Below are positions 34,555 through 43,853 of a stretch of DNA of 64,000 nt, piece by piece. The number at the start of each line of letters is the position of its first letter. Position 1 is the stretch's first letter. This stretch comes from Streptomyces sp. Go-475 (lineage in GTDB: Bacteria; Actinomycetota; Actinomycetes; Streptomycetales; Streptomycetaceae): NCBI RefSeq assembly GCF_003330845.1, contig NZ_CP026121.1, positions 2,957,501-3,021,500 of the forward strand, read 5' to 3'. The translations under genes and the position numbers were made by a program. The notes under the pieces were generated by a model. That model was not told where the DNA came from. It saw only the letters and a list, made by a program, of their open reading frames with translations, and made no database searches.

Positions 34555-34670
34555 GTGAGGGATGCAACATCGACGGAAACCATCACGTCAATGGCTGTTC
34601 ACCTACGAAATCCGCAGCGAACCGGCAGATCGACTGTCCTTTTGAGTGCAAGTTGTCAACAGGAACAGGT

Positions 34671-34705
34671 CCGGGAGTGCCTGCGAGAACCGCACGCACT
34701 CCCGG
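34671..34705 (-). terminator. Hairpin terminator after the inositol operon
   Basis: CCGGGAGTGC / GCACTCCCGG, perfect 10-bp stem with a 15-nt loop, lies immediately beyond the mmsA stop at 34716. The T-rich tract is on the upstream side in minus orientation, so it acts by stem strength only. Confidence 0.7.
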
Positions 34706-34715
34706 AGAAAAAATC

Positions 34716-36218
<1,503 letters not shown>

Positions 36219-36232
36219 GGCCGGGAACTCCT

Positions 36233-38110
36233 TCACAGATGGCGGCGTCGGGTGGAGACGTGCCGTTCGTACAGCTCACGTGCCTTGACCGCGGACGGTC
36301 GTGTCGCGGTCTCGGCCACGGGTACATCCCACCAGGCCTGCGCCGGGGGCGCGCCCGACACTGTGTCTGCCGTTTGGGTCTCCACGTAGACACATGTGGG
36401 AGTGTCGGCGGCCCGGGCCTCGGCGAGGGCCTCCCGCAGGTCCCGCACGGTCTTGGCGCGCAGTACGCGCATGCCGAGGCTGGCCGCGTTGGCGGCGAGG
36501 TCCACGGGCAGCGGCGGGCCGGTGAACGTGCCGTCCTCGGACGGGTAGCGGTACGCCGTGCCGAAGCGCTCGCCGCCGACCGACTCGGACAGGCCGCCGA
36601 TCGAGGCGTAGCCGTGGTTCTGGATGATCAGGACCTTGATCGCGACGCCCTCCTGCACGGCCGTGACGATCTCCGTCGGCATCATCAGGTACGTGCCGTC
36701 GCCGACCAGCGCCCACACGGGCCGGTCCGGGGCGGCCAGCTTCACGCCGATCGCGGCCGGGATCTCGTAGCCCATGCAGGAGTAGCCGTACTCCAGGTGG
36801 TACTGGTCGCGGGACCGGGTCCGCCACAGTTTGTGCAGGTCGCCGGGGAGGGAGCCGGCCGCGTTGATGAGGATGTCCGACTCGTCGACGAGTTCGTCCA
36901 GGGCGCCGAGGACCTGCGGCTGGGTCGGGCGGATGTCGGGCTCGTCCACCTCGTAGCAGGCGTCGACGCGCTGCTCCCAGCGTTCCTTGTCCTCGGTGTA
37001 CTCGGTGGCGTAGGTGCCGGCGACCCGGTGCGCGTGCAGGCGCAGGGCGTCGGTGAGCTCCTGAAGGCCGCTGCGGGCGTCCGCGATCAGGGCCTGCCCG
37101 GCGAGCTTGTGGCCGTCGAAGGGGGCGATGTTGAGGTTCAGGAACCGGACGCCGGGGTTGGCGAAGAGGGTGCCGGAGGCGGTGGTGAAGTCGGTGTAGC
37201 GGGTGCCGACGCCGATCACCAGGTCGGCCGTGCGGGCCAGTTCGTCCGCCGTGGCCGTGCCGGTGTGGCCGATGCCGCCGACGTCCTGGGGGTGGTCGTG
37301 GCGCAGGGAGCCCTTGCCGGCCTGGGTGGAGGCGACCGGGATGCCGGTGGTCTCGGCGAACTCGGCGAGCGCCTCCTCGGCGCGGCTGTGGTGGACGCCG
37401 CCGCCCGCGACCACCAGGGGCCGCTCGGCCGCCCGGATCGTCCGCACGGCCTCGGCCAGTTCCGCCGGGTCGGCACCGGGGCGCCGGACGGTCCACACCC
37501 GCTCGGCGAAGAACTCCTCGGGCCAGTCGTACGCCTCCGCCTGCACGTCCTGCGGCAGGGCGAGGGTGACGGCGCCGGTCTCGACGGGGTCGGTGAGCAC
37601 GCGCATCGCGTTCAGCGCCGAGGGGATCAGCGCCTCGGGGCGGGTGATCCGGTCGAAGTACCTCGACACCGGGCGCAGGCAGTCGTTGACCGACACGTCG
37701 CCGGCGTACGGCACTTCGAGCTGCTGCAGGACCGGGTCGGCGGGGCGGGTGGCGAAGATGTCGCCGGGCAGGAGCAGCACCGGCAGGTGGTTGATGGTGG
37801 CGAGGGCGGCGCCGGTGACGAGGTTGGTGGCGCCCGGGCCGATGGAGGTCGTCACCGCGTGGGTGGAGAGGCGGTTGGACTGGCGGGCGTAGCCGACCGC
37901 GGCGTGCACCATGGCCTGTTCGTTGCGGCCCTGGTGGTACGGCATCTCCTCGGCGTGCTCCAGCAGCGCCTGGCCGAGGCCGGCGACGTTGCCGTGGCCG
38001 AAGATGCCCCAGGTGGCGCCGATGAGCCGCTGCCGTACGCCGTCGCGCTCGGTGTACTGGGCGGCGAGGAAGCGGACCAGCGCTTGTGCGACGGTCAGGC
38101 GGGTGGTCAT
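36233..38110 (-). CDS. iolD: 3D-(3,5/4)-trihydroxycyclohexane-1,2-dione acylhydrolase
   Basis: 625 residues. Thiamine-diphosphate enzyme that opens the cyclohexane ring in myo-inositol catabolism to 5-deoxy-glucuronate. TPP-family marks: N-terminal GIFGHGNVAGLGQAL, a catalytic Glu region EMPYHQGRNEQAM, GPGATNLVTGAA, and the C-terminal TPP/Mg motif GDGTYLMMPTE ending in IIQNHGY. IolD-specific YEIPAAIGVKLA is present. ATG 38110 overlaps the iolB stop (ATGA), so the two are translated together. Next gene mmsA follows 15 bp later. Confidence 0.94.
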   Translation of the reverse strand: MTTRLTVAQALVRFLAAQYTERDGVRQRLIGATWGIFGHGNVAGLGQALLEHAEEMPYHQGRNEQAMVHAAVGYARQSNRLSTHAVTTSIGPGATNLVTGAALATINHLPVLLLPGDIFATRPADPVLQQLEVPYAGDVSVNDCLRPVSRYFDRITRPEALIPSALNAMRVLTDPVETGAVTLALPQDVQAEAYDWPEEFFAERVWTVRRPGADPAELAEAVRTIRAAERPLVVAGGGVHHSRAEEALAEFAETTGIPVASTQAGKGSLRHDHPQDVGGIGHTGTATADELARTADLVIGVGTRYTDFTTASGTLFANPGVRFLNLNIAPFDGHKLAGQALIADARSGLQELTDALRLHAHRVAGTYATEYTEDKERWEQRVDACYEVDEPDIRPTQPQVLGALDELVDESDILINAAGSLPGDLHKLWRTRSRDQYHLEYGYSCMGYEIPAAIGVKLAAPDRPVWALVGDGTYLMMPTEIVTAVQEGVAIKVLIIQNHGYASIGGLSESVGGERFGTAYRYPSEDGTFTGPPLPVDLAANAASLGMRVLRAKTVRDLREALAEARAADTPTCVYVETQTADTVSGAPPAQAWWDVPVAETATRPSAVKARELYERHVSTRRRHL

Positions 38111-38919
38111 CGGTACCCCTCCGTGTGGTCCGGGTGGAAGCAGATCCGCCACTCCCTCGTCTCCCCCGGACCGGCCATGACGTTCAGGTAGTACATGTCG
38201 TGGCCGGGCTGGGCGATCGACGGGCCGTGCCAGCCGTCGGGGACGAGGACGGCATCGCCGGAGCGGACCTCCGTTAGGACGTCGGACCCGCCCTCACGCG
38301 AGGGGAATACGCGCTGGTAGCCGAAACCGTTCGGGCCGTCGATCTCGAAGTAGTAGATCTCCTCCAGCTCCGACTCCTCGCCGGGCCGGTGCTCGTCGTG
38401 CTTGTGGGGCGGGTACGAGGACCAGTTGCCGCCGGGTGTGATCACCTCGACCGCGATGAGCTTGTCGCAGTCGAAGGCGTCGGCCGAGGCGAAGTTGCGG
38501 ACGCGGCGCAGGCAGGTGCCGCTGCCGCGTTCCTCGACGGGGACCTCCGGCGCGGGGCCGTAGCGGGCGGGGAGTTGTCGCTCGCACTTCGCTCCTGCCA
38601 AAGCAAAGCGGCCTCCCGCGCCGGAGGCGATCTGGACCCGGGCGTCACGGGGCGCGTACGCGAAGTCGGTGACCGACGCGAACACGTTCTCCCGGCCCGA
38701 GAGGGTGAACTCTTCGTCCTCGACGCGCACGGTGCACGCGCCGGACAGGGGCAGCACGATCCACTCGCTGTCCCCGGTGGTGAAGGTGTGCGTGCCGCGG
38801 GGCGTCAGCTCCACGATCCGCAGACTGCTGTGCGTCCAGCCGGCCCGCTTGGGGTCGATGTCCAGGACGTAGTTCACGTCGGAGGTGGTGCCCTTGGGGA
38901 CGTACAGCTCACTGGTCAT
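38107..38919 (-). CDS. iolB: 5-deoxy-glucuronate isomerase
   Basis: 270 residues. Isomerises 5-deoxy-D-glucuronate to 2-deoxy-5-keto-D-gluconate in the inositol pathway. Double-cupin (KduI/IolB) fold: the metal-binding second cupin has NWSSYPPHKHDEHR followed by EEIYYFEIDGPNGFGYQRV and a C-terminal GWHGPSIAQPGHDMYYLN, giving the His/His/Glu/His ligand set. ATG 38919. It overlaps iolD by 4 bp and starts 11 bp after the aldolase gene ends. Placement between aldolase and iolD is the normal streptomycete order. Confidence 0.93.
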   Translation of the reverse strand: MTSELYVPKGTTSDVNYVLDIDPKRAGWTHSSLRIVELTPRGTHTFTTGDSEWIVLPLSGACTVRVEDEEFTLSGRENVFASVTDFAYAPRDARVQIASGAGGRFALAGAKCERQLPARYGPAPEVPVEERGSGTCLRRVRNFASADAFDCDKLIAVEVITPGGNWSSYPPHKHDEHRPGEESELEEIYYFEIDGPNGFGYQRVFPSREGGSDVLTEVRSGDAVLVPDGWHGPSIAQPGHDMYYLNVMAGPGETREWRICFHPDHTEGYR

Positions 38920-38929
38920 GAAGCGGCCC

Positions 38930-39820
38930 TCACAGCAGTCCTACGGCGGTGTCCACGGCGGCGGCCACGTCGCCGTCCGCCGGGTACAGCAGGGAGCGGC
39001 CGACCACCAGCCCGCGCACGGTGGGCAGTTGCAGGGCGCCGCGCCACTTCTCGTACGCCCCGGCTTGCTCCTCGGCGGAGCCCCCGACCTCGCCGCCCAG
39101 CAGGACGGCGGGCAGTGTGGAGGCCGCCATGACCTCGGCCATGTCGTCGGGGTTGTCGGTGACCGGCACCTTCAGCCAGGTGTAGGCGGAGCTGCCGCCG
39201 AGGCCCGAGGCGATGGCGATCGACCGGGTGACGGCCTCGGCGGACAGGTCGTTGCGCAGCCGGCCCGTCTCGTCGCGGCGGCTGATGAACGGCTCGACGA
39301 AGACGGGGAGCTTGCGGGCCGCCATCGCGTCGACGGCCCGGGCGGTGGACTCCAGGGTGGTGAGCGAGCCCGGGTCGTCGTAGTCGATGCGCAGCAGCAG
39401 CTTGCCCGCGTCGAAGCCGAGGCGCTCGATGTCCTCGGGGCGGTGGCCGGTGAAGCGGTCGTCGAGTTCGAAGCGGGCGCCCTGGAGGCCGCCGCGGTTC
39501 ATCGAGCCCATGACGACCTTGCCGTCGAGCGCGCCGAGCAGCAGCAGGTCGTCGAGGATGTCGGCGGTGGCGAGGACGCCGTCCACACCCGGGCGGGACA
39601 GGGCCAGGCAGAGCCGTTCGAGGAGGTCGGCGCGGTTGGCCATGGCCATGCTGCGGCCGCCGACGCCGAGGGCGCCGCGGGCCGGGTGGTCGGCGGCGAC
39701 GATCATCAGCCGGCCGGTGTCGTTCAGCAGCGGGCGCCGGGTGCGGCGGGCGGCGGCCTCGGCGATCGCCTCCGGGCGGTGGCTGCGCAGCCGGACGAGT
39801 TCACAGACGTCGACGCTCAC
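38930..39820 (-). CDS. Cgl0159-family (beta/alpha)8-barrel aldolase of inositol catabolism
   Basis: 296 residues, GTG 39820 overlapping the iolC stop (GTGA). (Beta/alpha)8-barrel of the DeoC/LacD/FbaB class-I aldolase group: LMIVAADHPARGALGVG near the N-terminus, LLLRIDYDDPGSL, PVFVEPF and a Lys in TWLKVPVTDNP that is the probable Schiff-base residue. In actinobacterial inositol operons this protein replaces IolJ and would split 2-deoxy-5-keto-gluconate-6-phosphate into dihydroxyacetone phosphate and malonate semialdehyde (inference from context; family annotation is 'Cgl0159 family'). Confidence 0.85.
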   Translation of the reverse strand: MSVDVCELVRLRSHRPEAIAEAAARRTRRPLLNDTGRLMIVAADHPARGALGVGGRSMAMANRADLLERLCLALSRPGVDGVLATADILDDLLLLGALDGKVVMGSMNRGGLQGARFELDDRFTGHRPEDIERLGFDAGKLLLRIDYDDPGSLTTLESTARAVDAMAARKLPVFVEPFISRRDETGRLRNDLSAEAVTRSIAIASGLGGSSAYTWLKVPVTDNPDDMAEVMAASTLPAVLLGGEVGGSAEEQAGAYEKWRGALQLPTVRGLVVGRSLLYPADGDVAAAVDTAVGLL

Positions 39821-40767
39821 TGGACGACCCCCGCGGTGACGGCCGCCTCGATCTCGTCCGGCGTGGGCATCGCCGAGGAGCACTCCAGGCGGGAGGCCAC
39901 GATGGCGCCGGCGGCGTTGGCGTGCCGCATGGTCTTCTCCAGGTCCCAGCCGGCCAGCAGGCCGTGGACGAGACAGCCGCCGAAGGCGTCCCCGGCGCCG
40001 AGGCCGTTGAGGACGTTCACCGGCAGCGGCGGGACCTCGGCGCTCTCGCCGCGGCTGTTGACGGCCAGCACGCCCTTGGGGCCCTGCTTGACCACGGCCA
40101 GTTCGACACCGGCGTCCAGGAGGGCGCGGGCGGCGGCGTGGGGTTCGCGCACGCCCGTGGCGACCTCCACCTCGTCGAGGTTGCCGACCGCGACGGTGGT
40201 GTGGCGCAGGGCCTCCTCGTAGAAGGGGCGGGCGGCCTCGGGGTCCGTCCAGAACATCGGGCGCCAGTCGAGGTCGAAGACCGTCGTGCCGGACTTGGCG
40301 CGGTGGGCGAGGGCCGCGAGGGTCGCCGTCCGGCTGGGTTCCTCGCTCAGGCCCGTGCCGGTGATCCAGAAGACGCGGGCGTCGCGGATCGCGTCGAGGT
40401 CGAGCTCGTGGGCGTCGATCTCCAGGTCGGGGGCCTTGGGCTGCCGGTAGAAGTACAGCGGGAAGTCGTCGGGCGGGAAGATCTCGCAGAAGGTGACCGG
40501 GGTGGGGAGGCCGGGGACGGGGGTGACCCAGCGGTCGTCCACGCCGAAGCCCTTCAGGGCCTCGTGGAGGTAGGTGCCGAAGGGGTCGTCGCCGGTCCGG
40601 GTGATCACCGCGGTGTGCCGTCCCAGGCGGGCCGCGGCGACCGCGACGTTGCTCGCCGAACCGCCGAGGAACTTGCCGAAGGACGTGACCTGCGGCAGCG
40701 GGACGCCCGTCTGCAGCGGATACAGATCCACTCCGATCCGCCCCATGGTGATCAGGTCGTACGCCAT
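39817..40767 (-). CDS. iolC: 5-dehydro-2-deoxygluconokinase
   Basis: 316 residues. PfkB/ribokinase-family sugar kinase phosphorylating 2-deoxy-5-keto-gluconate. N-terminal MGRIGVDLYPLQTG and LGGSASNVAVAAARLG; the IolC-like YFYRQPKAPDLEI; C-terminal anion hole and base NGLGAGDAFGG (Asp is the catalytic base). ATG 40767 behind GAGGGGAC is preferred over an upstream in-frame start. It is the first gene of the inositol operon (iolC, aldolase, iolB, iolD, mmsA), with a palindromic operator 67 bp upstream. iolG and iolE are not in this window. Confidence 0.93.
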   Translation of the reverse strand: MAYDLITMGRIGVDLYPLQTGVPLPQVTSFGKFLGGSASNVAVAAARLGRHTAVITRTGDDPFGTYLHEALKGFGVDDRWVTPVPGLPTPVTFCEIFPPDDFPLYFYRQPKAPDLEIDAHELDLDAIRDARVFWITGTGLSEEPSRTATLAALAHRAKSGTTVFDLDWRPMFWTDPEAARPFYEEALRHTTVAVGNLDEVEVATGVREPHAAARALLDAGVELAVVKQGPKGVLAVNSRGESAEVPPLPVNVLNGLGAGDAFGGCLVHGLLAGWDLEKTMRHANAAGAIVASRLECSSAMPTPDEIEAAVTAGVVQ

Positions 40768-40833
40768 CGGTGTCCCCTCGGTGTCGGCTCTCCCCGGCTT
40801 TGTAGCCCCCTTCACGAAGCCCTGTCAATGTTT

Positions 40834-40843
40834 TGTCCGGACA
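40834..40843. promoter_or_regulatory. Palindromic operator upstream of the inositol operon
   Basis: TGTCCGGACA is a perfect 10-bp palindrome with a preceding TTT, located 67 bp before iolC. It is of the kind recognised by GntR-type regulators, consistent with an IolR-like repressor responding to inositol, although no iolR gene is in the window. Confidence 0.55.
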
Positions 40844-41001
40844 TTCGGACCAGATCATGACAGCGCTTTCGGCGCGACCTGGTCCTCACATCGCAGTCTT
40901 CGGTCCCAGACCCCGGTCCGCCTCTCCAGACGGCTGCCGCCTGGCAGGGTGACGGACACCCGTTCCGCCCGCGCCCGGGTCCAGCACGGTCGCGATCACC
41001 C

Positions 41002-41700
41002 TTGACGACGAGGAGATCGGCACGGTCTCGCTACGGGCCGGCCCGCACCACCATGGCCGACCCCGCCCTCGTCGAACTGGCCGTCAGCTGCGACAGCGAC
41101 GAGGCGGCCCGGGCCCGGGCGTTACGGCTGCTGGGATTCGCCCCCGAGCTGCCGGTCCGGGTCGTCGCCGTGCGGTCGGAACTGCCGCTCGACCGGATCG
41201 GTGCCCGGCTCTGCCCGGCCCGCCCGGTGAAGGCGGCACCGGTCGCCGGCGTGGGCGTCATCCTGGCCACGACCATGGACCGGGCCGCGTTCCCGGACGG
41301 CGTCCGGGCGGGCATCGGCGCCGCCGAGAGCCCCGGCCTGTCCTGGCAGCAGGCCCGCACGGCCCTCCGCTTCAGCACCGCGCGCCGGCCGGTGGTGCCG
41401 TACACCGAGCTGGGGGCGCTGGCCCTGCTCGCCGAGGTACCCGCGGACGCCGTACGGGGCAACGCCGAGGTGGCCGCGATCGCCCGGCTCGCCGACGCCC
41501 CGGAGGACCTCCGGACACTGGAGGCCTATTGCGCCACGGGTTCCCTGCGCCGGGCCGCCGAGCTGCTGCACCTGCGTCACAGCAGCGTGGCGCGGCGCCT
41601 GGAACTGATCGGCAAGGCGTTCGGCTTCGAGATCACGGAGCCTGCGGGTCTGTCGCACGTCAGCCTCGCCCTGACGGCCTCGCGACTGCTGGACGGCTGA
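41002..41700 (+). pseudogene. N-terminally decayed PucR-type regulator with C-terminal helix-turn-helix
   Basis: 232 codons if the TTG at 41002 is used; ATG 41053 is the other option; neither has a ribosome binding site. The C-terminal 60 residues are a clear PucR-family helix-turn-helix: LRTLEAYCATGSLRRAAELL and HSSVARRLELIGKAFGFEI. The full family is about 400 or more residues. Just upstream another frame encodes VAITLDDEEIGTVSLRAGP, the strand that normally precedes this part in full-length relatives, followed by a frame change near 41030-41045, and stops lie before that. I read it as a truncated, frameshifted remnant. It contains a TTA codon (41122-41124). An expressed short protein cannot be excluded. 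Confidence 0.55.
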
Positions 41701-41962
41701 ACACCTGCCCCGGGCGCCGCGTCAAGGCGCCCCGCCGACGCCCCGGCGCGCGCCTTTGCCCCGGCTGTGTCACAAACGCCCCCTTCGTGTCACGCATGTC
41801 GCGTGTACGCGGACCTTCCGTCACACCCGGCGCACAGGCCCTGCCCTGGGTCACGGGACGTCGTTGACCGGACACAGGCTTGTTGATCGCCAGCGCAGCA
41901 CCCGGCTCCCCCGGACGGCCGCCCCCGGCCGCCGCCGCGGTGCTCGCGGGGAGGTGCACGTC

Positions 41963-42163
41963 ATGACCGACCGAAGGCTCTGGTCCTACAAGGAGATCGC
42001 CGCGCACATCAGGGTGCAGCCGGACACCGTGCGGTCCTACCGCAAGCACGGCCTGCTGCCCCCGCCCGACCACGTCGAGGGCGGCAAACCCTACTGGTAC
42101 GCCGACACCGTCCGGGCCTGGGTCGCCTCCCGGCCCGGCAACCGCGCCCGAAGAGCCGACTGA
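41963..42163 (+). CDS. Small MerR-like helix-turn-helix protein (excisionase/AlpA type)
   Basis: 66 residues, ATG 41963 behind a strong GGGGAGGTG. The whole protein is one winged helix-turn-helix of the MerR/excisionase kind: LWSYKEIAAHIRVQPDTVRS followed by YRKHGLLPPPD and a wing GGKPYWYADTVRAWVASRPG. It lacks any effector or dimerisation domain, so it is a minimal DNA-binding protein. Small proteins of this type are common in Streptomyces as phage/plasmid excisionases or local regulators; no integrase or att site is nearby, so a regulator role is preferred. Target unknown. Confidence 0.82.
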   Translation: MTDRRLWSYKEIAAHIRVQPDTVRSYRKHGLLPPPDHVEGGKPYWYADTVRAWVASRPGNRARRAD

Positions 42164-42180
42164 TCCGCTCCGCCCCGATC

Positions 42181-42208
42181 CCGTGCCCCACCACCGCGTG
42201 GGGCACGG
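42181..42208. terminator. Bidirectional hairpin terminator
   Basis: CCGTGCCCCAC-caccgc-GTGGGGCACGG, perfect 11-bp stem, in the gap between the convergent MerR-like and alcohol dehydrogenase genes. Confidence 0.8.
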
Positions 42209-42274
42209 TCGTCCGCCGGCTCTCCGCTCCGTCCTCGTGCCGCGGCGACGCCTGGCGCAGCCGTCCGCCGGCCG

Positions 42275-43318
42275 TCAGCTCCAGGGCTCGATGACCGTCG
42301 CCCCCGCTCCCGGCGCCGTCCCCATCGCGGCCAGTGCGGACGGGGCCTCGGCCAGGGGGATCGTGGACGTCACGAGCAGGTCGGGGCGCAGCACGCCGCC
42401 GCGGACCAGTTCCAGCATCGGCGGGTAGCCGTGCGCGGCCATGCCGTGGCTGCCGAGGAGTTCCAGCTCCAGGGCGATCGCACGGGCCATCGGCACGGGG
42501 GTCGTGCCGTCCGGCGAGGGCAGCAGGCCGACCTGGACGTGCCGACCGCGGCGGCGCAGGCCGTTCACGGAGGCGGCGCAGGTGACCGGTGAGCCGAGGG
42601 CGTCCAGCGAGAGGTGGGCGCCGCCGCCGGTGAGGTCGCGGACCGCCGCCGCGGTGTCCGGCACGGCTCGCGCGTCCACGCACTGCGCGGCGCCGAACCT
42701 CCGCGCCAGGTCCAGGGCCGCGGCCGACACGTCGACGGCCACGACCCGCGCTCCCGACGCCACCGCGATCATCACCGCCGACAGCCCGACCCCGCCGCAG
42801 CCGTGCACCGCCACCCACTCCCCCGCCGCGACCCTGCCCTGCCGCACCACCGCCCGGTAGGCCGTGGCGAACCGGCAGCCGAGGGAGGCCGCCGTCGTGA
42901 AGGACAGGTCCCCGGGGAGCGCCACGAGGTTCACGTCGGCGTGGTCCAGCGCCACGTACTGGGCGAAGGAGCCCCAGTGCGTGAAGCCGGGCTGGGTCTG
43001 GCGCTCGCACACCTGGTGGTCGCCGGCCGCGCAGGACGGGCAGGTGCCGCAGGCGCAGACGAACGGCACGGTGACCCGGTCGCCAGGCCGCCACCGGCCC
43101 ACCCGGGCGCCCACCGCCTCGACGGTCCCGGCGAGTTCGTGGCCGGGCACGTGCGGCAGGGTGATGTCGGGGTCGTGACCCTGCCAGCCGTGCCAGTCGC
43201 TGCGGCACAGCCCCGTGGCCTCGACGCGCACGACGACCCCGTGCTCCGCCGGCTGCGGATCGGCGACCTCCCGCACCTCGGCCGTCTCCCCGTACCGCTC
43301 GAACACGACGGCCCGCAT
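42275..43318 (-). CDS. Zinc-dependent medium-chain alcohol dehydrogenase
   Basis: 347 residues, ATG 43318. MDR-superfamily enzyme oxidising alcohols with NAD(P). Catalytic zinc ligands lie in [11 protein letters not shown] (Cys) and [16 protein letters not shown] (His-Glu); the structural zinc has four Cys in [18 protein letters not shown]. Rossmann motif [13 protein letters not shown]. The zinc-ligand set is complete. Substrate unknown; similar Streptomyces proteins are annotated as alcohol or sorbitol-type dehydrogenases. It is divergent from the copper operon over 156 bp, but the CsoR-type operator is placed for the copper genes. Confidence 0.9.
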   Translation of the reverse strand: MRAVVFERYGETAEVREVADPQPAEHGVVVRVEATGLCRSDWHGWQGHDPDITLPHVPGHELAGTVEAVGARVGRWRPGDRVTVPFVCACGTCPSCAAGDHQVCERQTQPGFTHWGSFAQYVALDHADVNLVALPGDLSFTTAASLGCRFATAYRAVVRQGRVAAGEWVAVHGCGGVGLSAVMIAVASGARVVAVDVSAAALDLARRFGAAQCVDARAVPDTAAAVRDLTGGGAHLSLDALGSPVTCAASVNGLRRRGRHVQVGLLPSPDGTTPVPMARAIALELELLGSHGMAAHGYPPMLELVRGGVLRPDLLVTSTIPLAEAPSALAAMGTAPGAGATVIEPWS

Positions 43319-43394
43319 GGACCCACCCGCCTTCCGTTCGTGACCGGCCAGGCAAGGAACGCTATCCGCTCGCCGGGCGCCCGGCGTGAACTCA

Positions 43395-43409
43395 TACCCC
43401 CTAGGGGTA
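43395..43409. promoter_or_regulatory. CsoR-type copper operator
   Basis: TACCCC-CTA-GGGGTA inverted repeat, matching the actinobacterial CsoR operator pattern. It lies 65 bp upstream of the copper chaperone start, so copper relieves repression of copZ-copA. Confidence 0.8.
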
Positions 43410-43474
43410 CAGTGGGGTGTAAGGATCCCTCAGCGGACCCCCCAGCCCCACACGCCTCGACGAGGAGTAACGAC

Positions 43475-43714
43475 ATGACCGCCCAGACCGACACCACGGG
43501 CTCCGTCACCACCGTCTACAAGGTGAGCGGCATGAGCTGCGGCCACTGCGAGGGCGCCGTCTCCGGCGAGATCTCCCAGATCTCCGGCGTCAGTTCGGTG
43601 ACGGCCGTGGCCAAGACCGGCGAGGTCACCGTCGTCTCGGCGGCCCCGCTCGACGACGAGGCCGTGCGCGCCGCCGTCGACGAGGCCGGCTTCGAACTGG
43701 CCGGCCGGGCCTGA
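43475..43714 (+). CDS. copZ: Copper chaperone with heavy-metal-associated domain
   Basis: 79 residues, ATG 43475 behind GAGGAG. Single HMA domain of the ferredoxin-like fold with the Cu(I)-binding motif GMSCGHC near residues 19-25; the His between the Cys pair is typical of streptomycete CopZ. It carries copper to the P-type ATPase encoded 140 bp downstream. A CsoR-type operator upstream indicates copper induction. The DUF and order operator-copZ-copA is the standard copper-resistance arrangement. Confidence 0.93.
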   Translation: MTAQTDTTGSVTTVYKVSGMSCGHCEGAVSGEISQISGVSSVTAVAKTGEVTVVSAAPLDDEAVRAAVDEAGFELAGRA

Positions 43715-43853
43715 GACCCCGGTCCGGGCAAGCAGCCAGGTCTGAGACCCGTCGGCCCTGGCACTCGTACCGACGTACGGGCCGTACGCCGCCGCCCCGG
43801 CCCGTACGGCCCGTTCCGCTTCCCGGGCGCACCGCACCACCTGGAGTACGGAC

